Source: JAKQHY01 sp034429475
Lineage (GTDB): Bacteria; Chloroflexota; Anaerolineae; B4-G1; SLSP01
Assembly (NCBI GenBank): GCA_034429475.1
Contig: DAOUGD010000123.1
Coordinates: 1-64,000 of the forward strand
Length of the DNA: 64,000 nt
Reading direction: 5' to 3'
The notes beneath the pieces were generated by a model that worked only from the letters and a program-made list of their open reading frames with translations, did no database searches and was not told the origin of the DNA. Position numbers and translations under genes: made by a program. Position 1 is the first letter of the stretch. Each line of letters starts with the position of its first letter. This document shows positions 52,756 through 61,094 of this stretch, piece after piece.

Positions 52756-53781
52756 ATGAAGGCACATCGTTGGTTATGTAGTTTAGGACTGTTGATCGTG
52801 TGTAATGTAGGGTTGCCGGTGGGCGCCCAAAAAGGTACGCCGCCGCCGACCCCCGCGCCAGCTACGGTGGCGCCGATTTACCCGACGGCGGAGCCGAAGC
52901 CCACAGACGTGCCGGTGGAAAAGCCCCCGGCGCTGCCCACGCCGACACCGGAGCCGCCCACCGCCACGCCAGAACCGCCGACTATGACGCCGGCGCCCTT
53001 GCCTGTTCCGGTGGCGCTGGACACGGCTACCCCGGCGGCGGCGCCGCCAGATACGGCTACACCAGAGTCGCCGACCGCCGCCCCGCTGAAAGCCACACCG
53101 GAACCACTGTTGGCTTTACCGACCGCGACGGCGACGCTGACCGTCACAGAAGTTATCACGACTACCACAGTGATCACGCGCCCGCATCCGGTACAAGTCG
53201 TCGTCCAGCAAGTCCAGGAACGCATCGCGGCCCTTCCCGTCTGGGCGCAAGTCGGCGGGGCGCTCGTCGGCGCGCTGTTATGCGTCGGCGGCCTGGGATT
53301 GGCATGGCGTCTCGTCCACTACACGCGCCAGGACTTGGCGCTGAAACGGCGTCAACTGACGGAAGATGAATCGGCGCGCGTGGCGGCGCAACGGCGCGAG
53401 GTGGAGGGGCGGTTAGCGGCCGATGCCCAGGCCTGGCGACCGTTCCTGGCTCAAATCATCACCGATACCCTGGGTACGGCGGTGCGCCTTGTCCCGAACG
53501 TGGCTGCTACTCTGAGCACCGATCCACCGGAGTTCCGCGTGACCGATGTAGTAACGCAGGCCGTCTATCAGTTCACCCCGACCGCGCCGGGCAAGAAGCT
53601 GGCGGCGGGAGAAAAGGTCTATCCTCTGACCGATCCCCAAACGCGGGTCGAAGTGTTAGCCGTGTGGAATCATCTGGTACAACAGCAGCTCAACGGCGTC
53701 GCGCCGGCAATTCCCCGGCAAGCGTCCTGGACGTTGCACTATCTCCCCCCTGCTACATCACCCACCTTGAAGGTACGGTAA
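52756..53781 (+). CDS. membrane-anchored Pro/Thr-rich protein with cytoplasmic domain
   Basis: The 341-residue product has a signal peptide (1-24), an extended Pro/Thr/Ala stalk with PTPTPEPP-type repeats (about 25-125), a membrane helix (about 165-185; WAQVGGALVGALLCVGGLGL), and a cytoplasmic helical domain (190-341; a charged coiled coil then a mixed domain). The layout suggests a transmembrane linker between surface parts and the inside. No family recognised. Confidence 0.7.
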   Translation: MKAHRWLCSLGLLIVCNVGLPVGAQKGTPPPTPAPATVAPIYPTAEPKPTDVPVEKPPALPTPTPEPPTATPEPPTMTPAPLPVPVALDTATPAAAPPDTATPESPTAAPLKATPEPLLALPTATATLTVTEVITTTTVITRPHPVQVVVQQVQERIAALPVWAQVGGALVGALLCVGGLGLAWRLVHYTRQDLALKRRQLTEDESARVAAQRREVEGRLAADAQAWRPFLAQIITDTLGTAVRLVPNVAATLSTDPPEFRVTDVVTQAVYQFTPTAPGKKLAAGEKVYPLTDPQTRVEVLAVWNHLVQQQLNGVAPAIPRQASWTLHYLPPATSPTLKVR

Positions 53782-53785
53782 AGGT

Positions 53786-54277
53786 ATGAGAATGGAACGC
53801 AAGGTTTTACAGCCACCATGGATCGAGGTTAGCGAGGTCACGCCCTTGGCAAAGGTATTCGGCCCGGAGTGGCGCGCTACGCCGCCCCCGCCCCGGTCAG
53901 ATGTCCGCTGGCGCGTGGTGTTTGGCTATGACACCCTGGCGAGCCGGGTGATCAACTATGTGGTCAATCTGGCGAACGCGCAGACACTGACGACATTAGG
54001 AGCGCTGACGGAGGCGCTGCGCGCCACGTATTTCGCTGACCTGCGGTTCGGCAAAGGCATCGGAGCACTCGGCACGGCGTATCTGTTGACGGCATTGGAG
54101 ATCATTCCGCCGTCGTCGCCGCCGGCTACCGCCGCCACCGCCGGCGCACTCCGCCGGGCGGCGCGGCAGTTACGGGTCGTAGCCGCCAGCGTCCAGGAGC
54201 AGGTTACGCCGGATACCCTGGCGGCGTTGGGGCGCATCCAGCAAACCTTGCGCGAGCTATGTACCCCTGCGGTCTAA
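53786..54277 (+). CDS. hypothetical soluble protein
   Basis: The 163-residue helical protein contains VRWRVVFGYDTLASRVINYV and FGKGIGALGTAYLLTALEII, then an Ala/Arg-rich helix. No signal or membrane segment. It begins 4 bases after the previous gene, so it belongs to the same operon. Family unknown. Confidence 0.6.
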   Translation: MRMERKVLQPPWIEVSEVTPLAKVFGPEWRATPPPPRSDVRWRVVFGYDTLASRVINYVVNLANAQTLTTLGALTEALRATYFADLRFGKGIGALGTAYLLTALEIIPPSSPPATAATAGALRRAARQLRVVAASVQEQVTPDTLAALGRIQQTLRELCTPAV

Positions 54278-54279
54278 AA

Positions 54280-54368
54280 GTTAGAAAAACAGGTTCAACC
54301 GGTTCATAGGTTAGAAAAACAGGTTCGACAGGTTCAGCAGGTTCACGGGTTAGAAAAACAGGTTCAGC
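54280..54368 (+). repeat. three direct repeats GTTAGAAAAACAGGTTC
   Basis: GTTAGAAAAACAGGTTC occurs at 54280, 54310 and 54349, with GGTTCA/GGTTCG motifs between. The repeats are AT-rich compared with neighbours and precede the SSB operon. They might be a binding array for a partition, transfer or regulator protein. Confidence 0.7.
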
Positions 54369-54481
54369 AGGTATCAGGACATATACGTGGGTTTCCCCTG
54401 GTATTTAACCGGGGGGACTGACATGGGATGATCGCAGTGAATAGTATAGGTGATCCAGGGCCAGAAAAAGGGTAAAAACAC

Positions 54482-54916
54482 ATGGGGATAACGGAACGAG
54501 GCACGGGTAAAAACCACGGGCACGGGAAAGCCGGGCGCGCGGGGGAAGCCGGAACGGTGCGCCTGATTCGCTTCCTGGTAGCGTTGGCGGGCGGCGATCC
54601 GCGCCAATGCCAGTTACCGCCGTTGAAACGGCCCTTGCGGGTGACGGTGCAGCGGGGAGATACGGACGAATTACGGTACATCGTCATTGCGCCGGCGGGC
54701 CGCGCCGTAGCGGGGAACTTTGTGCATATTGCCGGGCCGGTGGTTGCGGTGAACGCTACTACGGTGCAAGTGCAGGGGAATAGCGAGGCTGCACCGGTGT
54801 CCGTGACGTTGGCCGGCGCCGGGAACGTGCCGCAGTTGGGGCAATGGTTGGCGGGTTGTGGACAGTTGCAGGGCCAAGCCATCGTCATTGAACAGTGGGA
54901 GGTCAAAGATGTTTAA
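54482..54916 (+). CDS. hypothetical protein coupled to SSB
   Basis: The 144-residue product has a disordered basic N-terminus and a beta-rich domain (LRVTVQRGDTDELRYIVIAP, NATTVQVQGNSEAAPVSVTL) that could be an OB-like fold. Its stop overlaps the SSB start by eight bases, so the two are coupled. Possibly a second single-strand-binding or accessory protein. No family recognised; an earlier start is not seen. Confidence 0.55.
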   Translation: MGITERGTGKNHGHGKAGRAGEAGTVRLIRFLVALAGGDPRQCQLPPLKRPLRVTVQRGDTDELRYIVIAPAGRAVAGNFVHIAGPVVAVNATTVQVQGNSEAAPVSVTLAGAGNVPQLGQWLAGCGQLQGQAIVIEQWEVKDV

Positions 54917-55316
54917 CCAGGTGTTTTTGATCGGCCGCATCGGGCGGTTGGAGGTGCGCCCGGTAAGTGAGAGCGGGCGACAGCAGACCCGCGCGCGGCT
55001 GGCGACGGTGCGCAAGTGGCGCGATTTGGCCGGGGCGCTGCAAGACAAGACCACCTGGCATACGGTGGTGGGGTGGGAAGCGAACGCCGCGTTGCTGGCC
55101 GAAGTGCAGGTGGGTGACACCGTATTCATCGCCGGGTACATTGACAATGACGACAGCGGTGCGACGTTTCACAGTTCCGTCGTCGCGCAGAAGGTACTGC
55201 GACTCGGCGGCAAAGCGGCGGAGTTGGATAGGCAACGCCTGGCCGAGCAGGTAGCGACCATGGATGTGGCGACGCAGAACTGGCTACGGAAACTGTTGCA
55301 AGTGTCGGAGAACTGA
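54909..55316 (+). CDS. ssb: single-stranded DNA-binding protein
   Basis: The 135-residue protein has the OB-fold start of SSB (FNQVFLIGRIGRLEVRPV), the central TWHTVVGWEANAALLAEVQV strand region and GDTVFIAGYIDN, as in bacterial SSBs. The usual acidic C-terminal tip (DDDIPF) is absent; it ends in a helical VATQNWLRKLLQVSEN. It should protect single strands during element replication or transfer. Plasmid-borne SSBs often lack or alter the tail. Confidence 0.75.
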   Translation: MFNQVFLIGRIGRLEVRPVSESGRQQTRARLATVRKWRDLAGALQDKTTWHTVVGWEANAALLAEVQVGDTVFIAGYIDNDDSGATFHSSVVAQKVLRLGGKAAELDRQRLAEQVATMDVATQNWLRKLLQVSEN

Positions 55317-55720
55317 GGGAGCGCATAGCGCCGCTGCGGCCAGTCGCTCTGACCCGGCACAACGACCTGGTGGTTGCGCGCGCCTCACCGGGAGTCGCTC
55401 GGCCTGGACTGCCCGGTATCCGCCTTGGTCCAGCATAACGCCCCGGACCTGGCGGTTACCCCCGACTAACCCGGGAGTTATCCGGCCTGACTACCCGGTA
55501 TCCGCCTCGGCCCGGCACAACGACCCCGCGGCTTGTCCCGGTACGGGGGCTACGGCGGTACGCTGGCAGGCAAGCCGGGGCGAGACAACAAAAAAGAGAA
55601 GTCCGGGGGACTTCTCCTTTGGAACGGCGACCTCTCCCGGTAAGCTTTCATACCAGGCCACTATCCCTGGAAACGTGCTCCGCGCGGGTGATCTAACTAA
55701 ACTATAACACGGAGATGAAA
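55317..55720. other. gene-free region of degenerate tandem repeats
   Basis: No gene is supported. Between about 55350 and 55530 a unit of roughly 75-81 bases recurs: CGGCACAACGACC, CAGCATAACGCCC and CGGCACAACGACC starts, with TGCCCGGTATCCGCC and TACCCGGTATCCGCC at matching positions. It could be a transfer origin, a binding array or a decayed repeat. Confidence 0.55.
55596..55616. terminator. hairpin terminator
   Basis: GAGAAGTCC (55596-55604) pairs with GGACTTCTC (55608-55616) around GGG. An A6 run precedes and CTTT follows, so termination may work in either direction, more strongly on the minus strand. Confidence 0.65.
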
Positions 55721-56248
55721 ATGCGCAACTGGCTTATTGCCCTCATTGCCGGGCTGCTCTTGATTGTCCCGCCGCTCGTCGGCTACGCCACCGCGCCGTG
55801 CGACTCATTGACGGCGCAGCCCCTGGTATTGTCCCCGTATCGGCTGGCGCAGCAACGGTATCTGACCCGCGCCGCCGCCGCGTTAACCGAAATGGCGGCC
55901 ATCGCGCCAGAACTCCAGGCCCTCGCGGCGCAAACCGCGCCGGTCAGCAGCGCAGAGGCGTTTCGCCGCGCCGGGCGCGCGACCGACCTCGCCACCCGGT
56001 TGGAACAAATCGCCTTGCCGGACCCGCCCGCCGTCTATACCCTGTTAGGGGAACGGTTGGCCCAGGTGCGTGATACCTACATTCTGGCTGCCGAAGATTT
56101 GCTGGCCTACCTGGGCAACCATGACCTGGCGCAACTCCAGGCCGCCGGCGAGGCGTTGACCCTGGCGGATACCGTACGCGCCGAATTGGAGGAGGCCGTC
56201 GTCGGCCTGCACTATCCATTGTGCCGCGAGGTGTGGCGCAATGAGTGA
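55721..56248 (+). CDS. exported helical protein
   Basis: The 175-residue product has a signal peptide (NWLIALIAGLLLIVPPLVGYATA) then an all-helical mature part with repeated Ala/Leu heptads (RAAAALTEMAAIAPELQALA). Two cysteines (near residues 27 and 169) could form a disulfide. The ATG 55721 has GGAG six bases upstream; ATG 55715 is too close. The stop overlaps the next gene by eight bases. Confidence 0.65.
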   Translation: MRNWLIALIAGLLLIVPPLVGYATAPCDSLTAQPLVLSPYRLAQQRYLTRAAAALTEMAAIAPELQALAAQTAPVSSAEAFRRAGRATDLATRLEQIALPDPPAVYTLLGERLAQVRDTYILAAEDLLAYLGNHDLAQLQAAGEALTLADTVRAELEEAVVGLHYPLCREVWRNE

Positions 56249-57926
56249 AGCATTTGCCGAAAATGCCATCATCCAACTGCTGCGGGCGCAACTGGCGCAC
56301 GACCAGGAGCAATTGGCCACCGCCACTTATCGGCAGAAACGCGCCGAAGAACTGCTGGGCAAATACCTGACCACGCTCTTTTCGGTAGCCTGGGGACAGG
56401 CGACCGCCGCCCGCGCCGACGTCCTGCGCTATGCCGAAGAAATGTTAGGGACGCTATCCGGCGCAGGCGGGCGCGCGCCGGACACGGCTGCCGCCATGAC
56501 GGTGCTGCGCCAATACCTGGAAATTTTCGGCGTAACCTCCGCACCCGATGCCGCGCCCTCTGCCGTGATCGCGCTGGCCCAGCAGCACTTACCAACTATC
56601 ACGCAGCAGTGGTCTACGCGGGCAAACGGGGAAGCGGCGGGCACCGCACCGGAGGCCGCACCCGCGATCACGCCGGACGTTGCGGGTGTCAGCGCCGTAC
56701 TGCGTGCATACCTGACAGCCCTGAATGTGCCGTTCTCTGGCGCAGCCAGTCTGGTCAACCTGGCGGAACTGGCCCGGCAACAATTGCCACGGCTGAATCA
56801 ACGGGTGGCCGCAGCCCCGCCACCGGTGGCGCTCCCTACGCCGCCGTCACCCGCCGTCGCGCCCCCCCCGCCGGTCGTGACGCCGGTGAGCAATCCTCTA
56901 GTATCCCTGCCTGGCTCCACCCTGCCGGATGCTGCCATCGAAGCCTGGCGCATCATTGGACGGGAACCCGCTTGGGAAAAAGCCGAGCCAGCCTTTGTGC
57001 AAGCCACCGGCCACTCGCCGGCAATGTTCCGGGATATGGTAGAAGTACTGATGCAGCAGCACCTGTTAGGCTTGTACAAGGCGCCGGTCACCCCGCGGCA
57101 CGCGGGGTTTTGCAATCCCCGGCTATTACAGATCGGGGTTGCCGGCGCCGCGCAGTATCGCGCGCGCTTCGGGTGTGATCCGGTTCCCCTCAAAGAGTTT
57201 CTGGGCAAATACCACGTTACGGAGGCCTCCGCACTTACCTGGTGGTTGATCCGCGCCACCCGCAATGTCATCCTCAATGGGCAACTGTTACCGGAGAACC
57301 CCTTTACTATCGAAGTGTTTGATCTGGCTGAAGGTATCCCGGACGGCTATCAGCGTGAATATGGCGAATGCCGGAATCCCAACAAGGCGGGTGATGAAAA
57401 ATGCAGCGTACCGGATTTGTTTGTGGAACTCCAACCACGCGGGGGGCCGCTAACCCGCGTGTGTGTGGAATGCGAGCGGGGCCGGTATGCCAATCAAGCC
57501 CTGAAACAGAAGTTGCGCTGGACCATGCACAATTACGCGCAAGCTGGTTTTGCCGGGGTGTACTATGTCGCGCCGTCCGCAACCGAAGCGCGGCTGTTAC
57601 ACCGCGCCCTAGCAAAGCTGGCCGCCGATTTACGGCAGACCCCGCAGATGGTGGAGCGCGGGATGCTGGCGCTCTTCACCTTTGACGCGCTGGTAGACCA
57701 CTGGCTGCCGTCGCCAGCGATGGTGGATCGCTGGGCTGGTGACGCTGGTTTCCCGGCAGCAGAGGGATCGAACGCCGCAGATGCGGCGGCTGTAGCTGTG
57801 CCAACTGAAGGCGAAGTTAATAAGGCGGGAGGGGAACCGCCGACTGCGGCCCACGCTATCTGCCGGCTGAAACACCGGCAACGGCCGGGCAATGCAAACC
57901 GTGCGGTGCGCCCTACAGGAGAATAA
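56241..57926 (+). CDS. replication-relaxation-like protein with nuclease-type core
   Basis: The 561-residue protein has a helical N-terminal half with two similar modules (AAAMTVLRQYLEIFGVTSAP / GVSAVLRAYLTALNVPFSGA), a Pro-rich linker, a winged helix (about 225-290; AEPAFVQATGHSPAMFRDMV), then a domain with SVPDLFVELQPRGG and VCVECERGRYANQALKQKLR. The PD...(E)xE...K pattern and the following Tyr are those of PD-(D/E)XK-type replication-relaxation proteins of mobile elements. These are linked with DNA processing before transfer. A two-cysteine CxxC-like CRNPNKAGDEKC loop is unusual. Family assignment is tentative. Confidence 0.65.
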   Translation: MSEAFAENAIIQLLRAQLAHDQEQLATATYRQKRAEELLGKYLTTLFSVAWGQATAARADVLRYAEEMLGTLSGAGGRAPDTAAAMTVLRQYLEIFGVTSAPDAAPSAVIALAQQHLPTITQQWSTRANGEAAGTAPEAAPAITPDVAGVSAVLRAYLTALNVPFSGAASLVNLAELARQQLPRLNQRVAAAPPPVALPTPPSPAVAPPPPVVTPVSNPLVSLPGSTLPDAAIEAWRIIGREPAWEKAEPAFVQATGHSPAMFRDMVEVLMQQHLLGLYKAPVTPRHAGFCNPRLLQIGVAGAAQYRARFGCDPVPLKEFLGKYHVTEASALTWWLIRATRNVILNGQLLPENPFTIEVFDLAEGIPDGYQREYGECRNPNKAGDEKCSVPDLFVELQPRGGPLTRVCVECERGRYANQALKQKLRWTMHNYAQAGFAGVYYVAPSATEARLLHRALAKLAADLRQTPQMVERGMLALFTFDALVDHWLPSPAMVDRWAGDAGFPAAEGSNAADAAAVAVPTEGEVNKAGGEPPTAAHAICRLKHRQRPGNANRAVRPTGE

Positions 57927-58121
57927 ATGATGGAAATTTGGATTACCCGCCTGGCATTGCTCTGGTTGGATGGTAGTATCTTGCTCCTGGCCGCGTTACT
58001 ATCTGTCGGCCCGTATGTACTGGCCCTAGCTGGCGCGGGGTTGCTGGCTGGAAGGCCACGCTATCGCCGGCAACGAGCGCCGGGACGAACAGCGCCGCCG
58101 CAGCGATTCACGCTGCGGTAA
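57927..58121 (+). CDS. 64-residue membrane protein, copy 1
   Basis: The product starts MMEIWITRLALLWLDGSILL and has one long or two short hydrophobic helices (LLLAALLSVGPYVLALAGAG), with a basic tail ending PPQRFTLR. AGGAG precedes its ATG, which directly follows the previous stop. A near-identical gene lies at 58875. Function unknown; probably a partner of the preceding protein. Confidence 0.7.
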   Translation: MMEIWITRLALLWLDGSILLLAALLSVGPYVLALAGAGLLAGRPRYRRQRAPGRTAPPQRFTLR

Positions 58122-58194
58122 GCGACGACATGGAGCCGCTCAGCCCGTCTGCGCGCTCCGACTAAGCCTGCTTGCGTAGTTGTGATAGCAACAG

Positions 58195-58875
58195 TTGCAT
58201 CCCTGGCTCAGACACCCCCGGCAACAGCAGAGCAAATATCACATCACCGTCGCCTCGCCCATCACCTGGTGGCTGATCCGCGCCACGCGCAATGCCCTCC
58301 TCAATGGCCGGCTTTTGCCGGATAACCCTTTTGCAATCGAAGTGTTTGACCTGGCTGAGGGTATCCCCGAAGGCTATCAGCGGGAATACGGCGAGTGCCG
58401 GAGCGCCGACAAAGTGGGGGATGAAAAATGCAGCGTACCGGATTTGTTCGTGGAATTGCAAGCGCGCGGCGGACCGCTGACCCGGCTGTGCGTGGAGTGC
58501 GAACGCGGGCGATACGCCAATCAGGCCTTGAAGCAAAAGCTGCGCTGGACAATGCACAACTACGGCCAGGCTGGCTTCGCCGGGGTGTACTACGTCGCGC
58601 CGGCCGCGCCGGAAGCCCGGCTGTTACAACGGGCGCTGGGCAAACTGGCCGCCGACTTGCGGCAGACGCCGACGCTGGTGGAGAAAGGGTTGCTGGCGAT
58701 CTTCACGTTTGACGCCCTGATAGACCACTGGCTACCGTCGCCGGCGATGGTAGACCGCTGGGGGAGCGGCATCCCGGCGGAGGAAATCCCGGCCACTGCC
58801 GCGCGCGCCGTATGCCGGCTCAAGCATCGGCAACGCGCCGGGAATACGCAACCATTGCCTGGAGGAGAAGAGTGA
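58195..58875 (+). pseudogene. 5'-truncated duplicate of the 56241 gene
   Basis: From about 58230 the sequence encodes the C-terminal 210 residues of the 56241 protein, about 85 percent identical by eye, with the same SVPDLFVELQ and VECERGRY motifs. The N-terminal half and winged helix are lost; the frame opens only with a TTG at 58195 in unrelated sequence. The junction DNA on the minus strand reads PGVSEPGMQLLLSQLRKQA, another gene end, so recombination created it. The nuclease-type core is intact and could be expressed. Confidence 0.75.
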
Positions 58876-59066
58876 TGGAGATTTGGCTGACGCGGATTGC
58901 ATTATTGTGGTTGGATGGGAGCATTTTGTTGCTGGCGGCGCTGGTGTCTGTCGGGCCGTATGCGTTGGCGCTGATCGGGGCGACTTTGTTGATAAATTGG
59001 CCACGCAAGCCACAGAGGCGACAATCGGAGCGCGCGCTGGCACCACCACGGTTCACACTGCGCTAA
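58875..59066 (+). CDS. 64-residue membrane protein family, copy 2
   Basis: The 63-residue protein MEIWLTRIALLWLDGSILLL matches the gene at 57927 almost throughout, including the LSVGPY-like VSVGPYALAL and the terminal PPRFTLR. Its ATG overlaps the stop of the preceding truncated gene. GGAGGAGAAG is the ribosome site. Conservation of both copies, while the partner decayed, suggests selection. Confidence 0.7.
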   Translation: MEIWLTRIALLWLDGSILLLAALVSVGPYALALIGATLLINWPRKPQRRQSERALAPPRFTLR

Positions 59067-59791
59067 AAACCCAGCGCAGAAGGTGGTACCAATTTCTCCC
59101 GCCGATGGCTGGGATACTACGACTAGTGCTTCTGAATGGCGCTGACGTCATTGCCATACAGCTCCGCTACTCACAATCCGAGGTAGAGTGATCCAAGACG
59201 AATTTGGCGGGTATTCTGGTTTCCTATGGTAACGTTCCACCGCTGACGATATACTCTGACATCTCAACATGAACATAGTATGTGTGGGCGCAATACCCCC
59301 TACTTACGCAGTTTGACGGCCAGGGGCCCCCACCCGCTACGGCTGGCATGGCTACCATACCAGCTATACTGCACAAAATCTTATGAGAAGCAGCGATCAG
59401 ATTTCAAAGGGACATATTCCACCTCCGCTGCCCGACAATGTTGACCGCTACCGTCCATGGCATACCTCAATTGTGGGTTGATTTCAATTCCATTCTCCCA
59501 ACCCAGGTCTCGGACTATCCATTATTGATAAATGGAGTATCAACCAAGGTTAAAGAGGATGATTTTTGCCATAGGGTGGGCGTCAAAGTTTCGCAAGACT
59601 CAAGACTACAAAAGTCTTAGCGGACAGTTGGGGGGACGACGATGCTACGTTGACCTCGGTTTTAGCTTGGCAGTGGGACTACGTTAGACTTTTGTAGTCT
59701 TGTTCGCGAAAAAGCGACGGACACCCTTTGCCATACACTCTATTGAAAAAATGTCATTAGATGATATACTGTGGGCGGAGGTGAGAGACCT
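59067..59791. other. gene-free region between element and PadR cluster
   Basis: About 725 bases without a supportable gene. Base composition drops in GC compared with both sides. The only structure is the inverted repeat at 59602-59701. Short frames (such as 59438) have no ribosome site or family likeness. It may be the decayed edge of the element. Confidence 0.5.
59602..59701. repeat. 16-bp inverted repeat flanking a 68-base spacer
   Basis: AAGACTACAAAAGTCT (59602-59617) is perfectly complementary to AGACTTTTGTAGTCTT (59686-59701). Extending the arms outward gives 19 bases with one mismatch. It is about 90 bases before the PadR gene and may be its operator, or the ends of a small mobile repeat. 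Confidence 0.65.
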
Positions 59792-60181
59792 ATGCAAAAT
59801 CGTGGACGACGTTGCGGAGGACGCGGCTGCGCCCGGCGGATGGGGCAATTCCTGGACCCCACCCTGCTTTTATTGCTCAAGGCCGCCCCGGCGCACGGCT
59901 ATACCTTGTTGGGGCGGATGGCCGAGTTCGGCCTGGACTTTCTGGACGCTACGGTGATCTACCGCACCCTGCGCGAGATGGAGGAGCATGGTTGGGTGAC
60001 TTCGACCTGGGATGAAGCCGCGACGCAAGGGCCGCCGCGTCGCGTCTATACCCTCACCCCCCTGGGCGCTGAGGTGTTGGCGTGCTGCGTTTCTCAACTG
60101 GAAACCACGCAAGCCACCATTCACCACTTTCTCGATCTGTATCAAGGAAGCGAATCAGCGAGTGAGCGGATCAGCGAGTAA
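59792..60181 (+). CDS. PadR-family transcriptional regulator
   Basis: The 129-residue protein starts with an Arg/Cys/Gly-rich stretch (RGRRCGGRGCARRMGQ) and then the PadR winged helix: LLLLLKAAPAHGYTLLGRMA, TVIYRTLREMEEHGWVTSTW, RRVYTLTPLGAEVL. PadR proteins repress neighbouring genes and release DNA upon ligand binding. The cysteine-rich start might sense metal or Fe-S state. It leads a cluster of metal-cofactor genes. GGAGG precedes ATG 59792. Confidence 0.88.
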   Translation: MQNRGRRCGGRGCARRMGQFLDPTLLLLLKAAPAHGYTLLGRMAEFGLDFLDATVIYRTLREMEEHGWVTSTWDEAATQGPPRRVYTLTPLGAEVLACCVSQLETTQATIHHFLDLYQGSESASERISE

Positions 60182-60243
60182 ACGGATCAGCGAGTGAGAG
60201 CACTCAGCACTCAGTCCTCAGCCCTATCTAAGGAGGTTTGTCT

Positions 60244-60630
60244 ATGCAAATCGTCATTCCGGCCAACGGCGCCGATCTGGACGCCCCCGCCAGCCCGGTT
60301 TTCGGGCGTTGTCAGACGTTCATTTTTGTTGACCCTGAGACATTAGCCTTCACAGTCTTGCCCAATCCGGCGCTTGACGCGCCCGGCGGCGCGGGGGTGC
60401 AAGCTGCCCAGACCGTGGTGCAACGCGGCGTGGCCGCTGTCATCGCGCCGAGCCTGGGACCGAACGCCTTCCGCGTCATCCAGGCGGCCGGCATCCCGGT
60501 TTATCAACAACAAGGCGCGACCGTGCGTGACGTGCTCAACGCCTTCAACACTGGTCAATTACCTCGCCTCGAAGCCCCCGGCGCCGACCACATGGGACTC
60601 GGCGGCGGGCATCATCGCGGGCACGCCTGA
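60244..60630 (+). CDS. NifX/NifB-type cofactor-binding protein 1
   Basis: The 128-residue protein has the RNase H-like fold of the dinitrogenase iron-molybdenum cofactor family: an MQIVIPANGADLDAPASPVFG start, RCQTFIFVDPE, and AVIAPSLGPNAFRVIQAAGI. It ends with a His-rich tail (GGGHHRGHA) that may bind metal. Outside nitrogen fixers these proteins are thought to carry Fe-S clusters in metal homeostasis. AGGAGG lies 8 bases before ATG. Confidence 0.85.
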   Translation: MQIVIPANGADLDAPASPVFGRCQTFIFVDPETLAFTVLPNPALDAPGGAGVQAAQTVVQRGVAAVIAPSLGPNAFRVIQAAGIPVYQQQGATVRDVLNAFNTGQLPRLEAPGADHMGLGGGHHRGHA

Positions 60631-60716
60631 TTTTGGATTTCTCGTCACCTCTCAAACCATTCGACTGACGACTATTCGACTAACGACTACCCAACCATCT
60701 TTAAGGAGAGACTTCA

Positions 60717-61094
60717 ATGACTAAAATTGCGCTTGCCGTATTAGATGCCAATGGCCTGGACGCTCAAATCAGCCCGCACTTTGGACGTTGCCCGTACTTC
60801 ATCCTGGTGGACGCCGAAGGGCAAGAAGTGCGCGCCGTCGAGACCGTCGCCAACCCGTATTACCCCGATCACGAGCCGGGACAGGTTCCCGCTTTCATCC
60901 ACAGCCTGGGCGCGCAGGTGATGCTCGCCGGCGGAATGGGCGGCCGCGCCGTGGCTTTCTTCCAGCAGTACGGCATTGAGCCGGCGACCGGCGCAGCCGG
61001 CACGGTGCGCGAATCGCTGACCCGCTATCTGGGTGGAGAATTGCAAGGGGCTGCCCCGTGTGCGGAGAGTGTGGCACACGGGCACGCGCATTGA
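60717..61094 (+). CDS. NifX/NifB-type cofactor-binding protein 2
   Basis: The 125-residue paralogue of the previous gene has KIALAVLDANGLDAQISPHF, GRCPYFILVD, and VMLAGGMGGRAVAFFQQYGI, and again ends with histidines (SVAHGHAH). The two are probably functional partners. The stop overlaps the TTG start of the ATPase gene. Confidence 0.87.
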   Translation: MTKIALAVLDANGLDAQISPHFGRCPYFILVDAEGQEVRAVETVANPYYPDHEPGQVPAFIHSLGAQVMLAGGMGGRAVAFFQQYGIEPATGAAGTVRESLTRYLGGELQGAAPCAESVAHGHAH

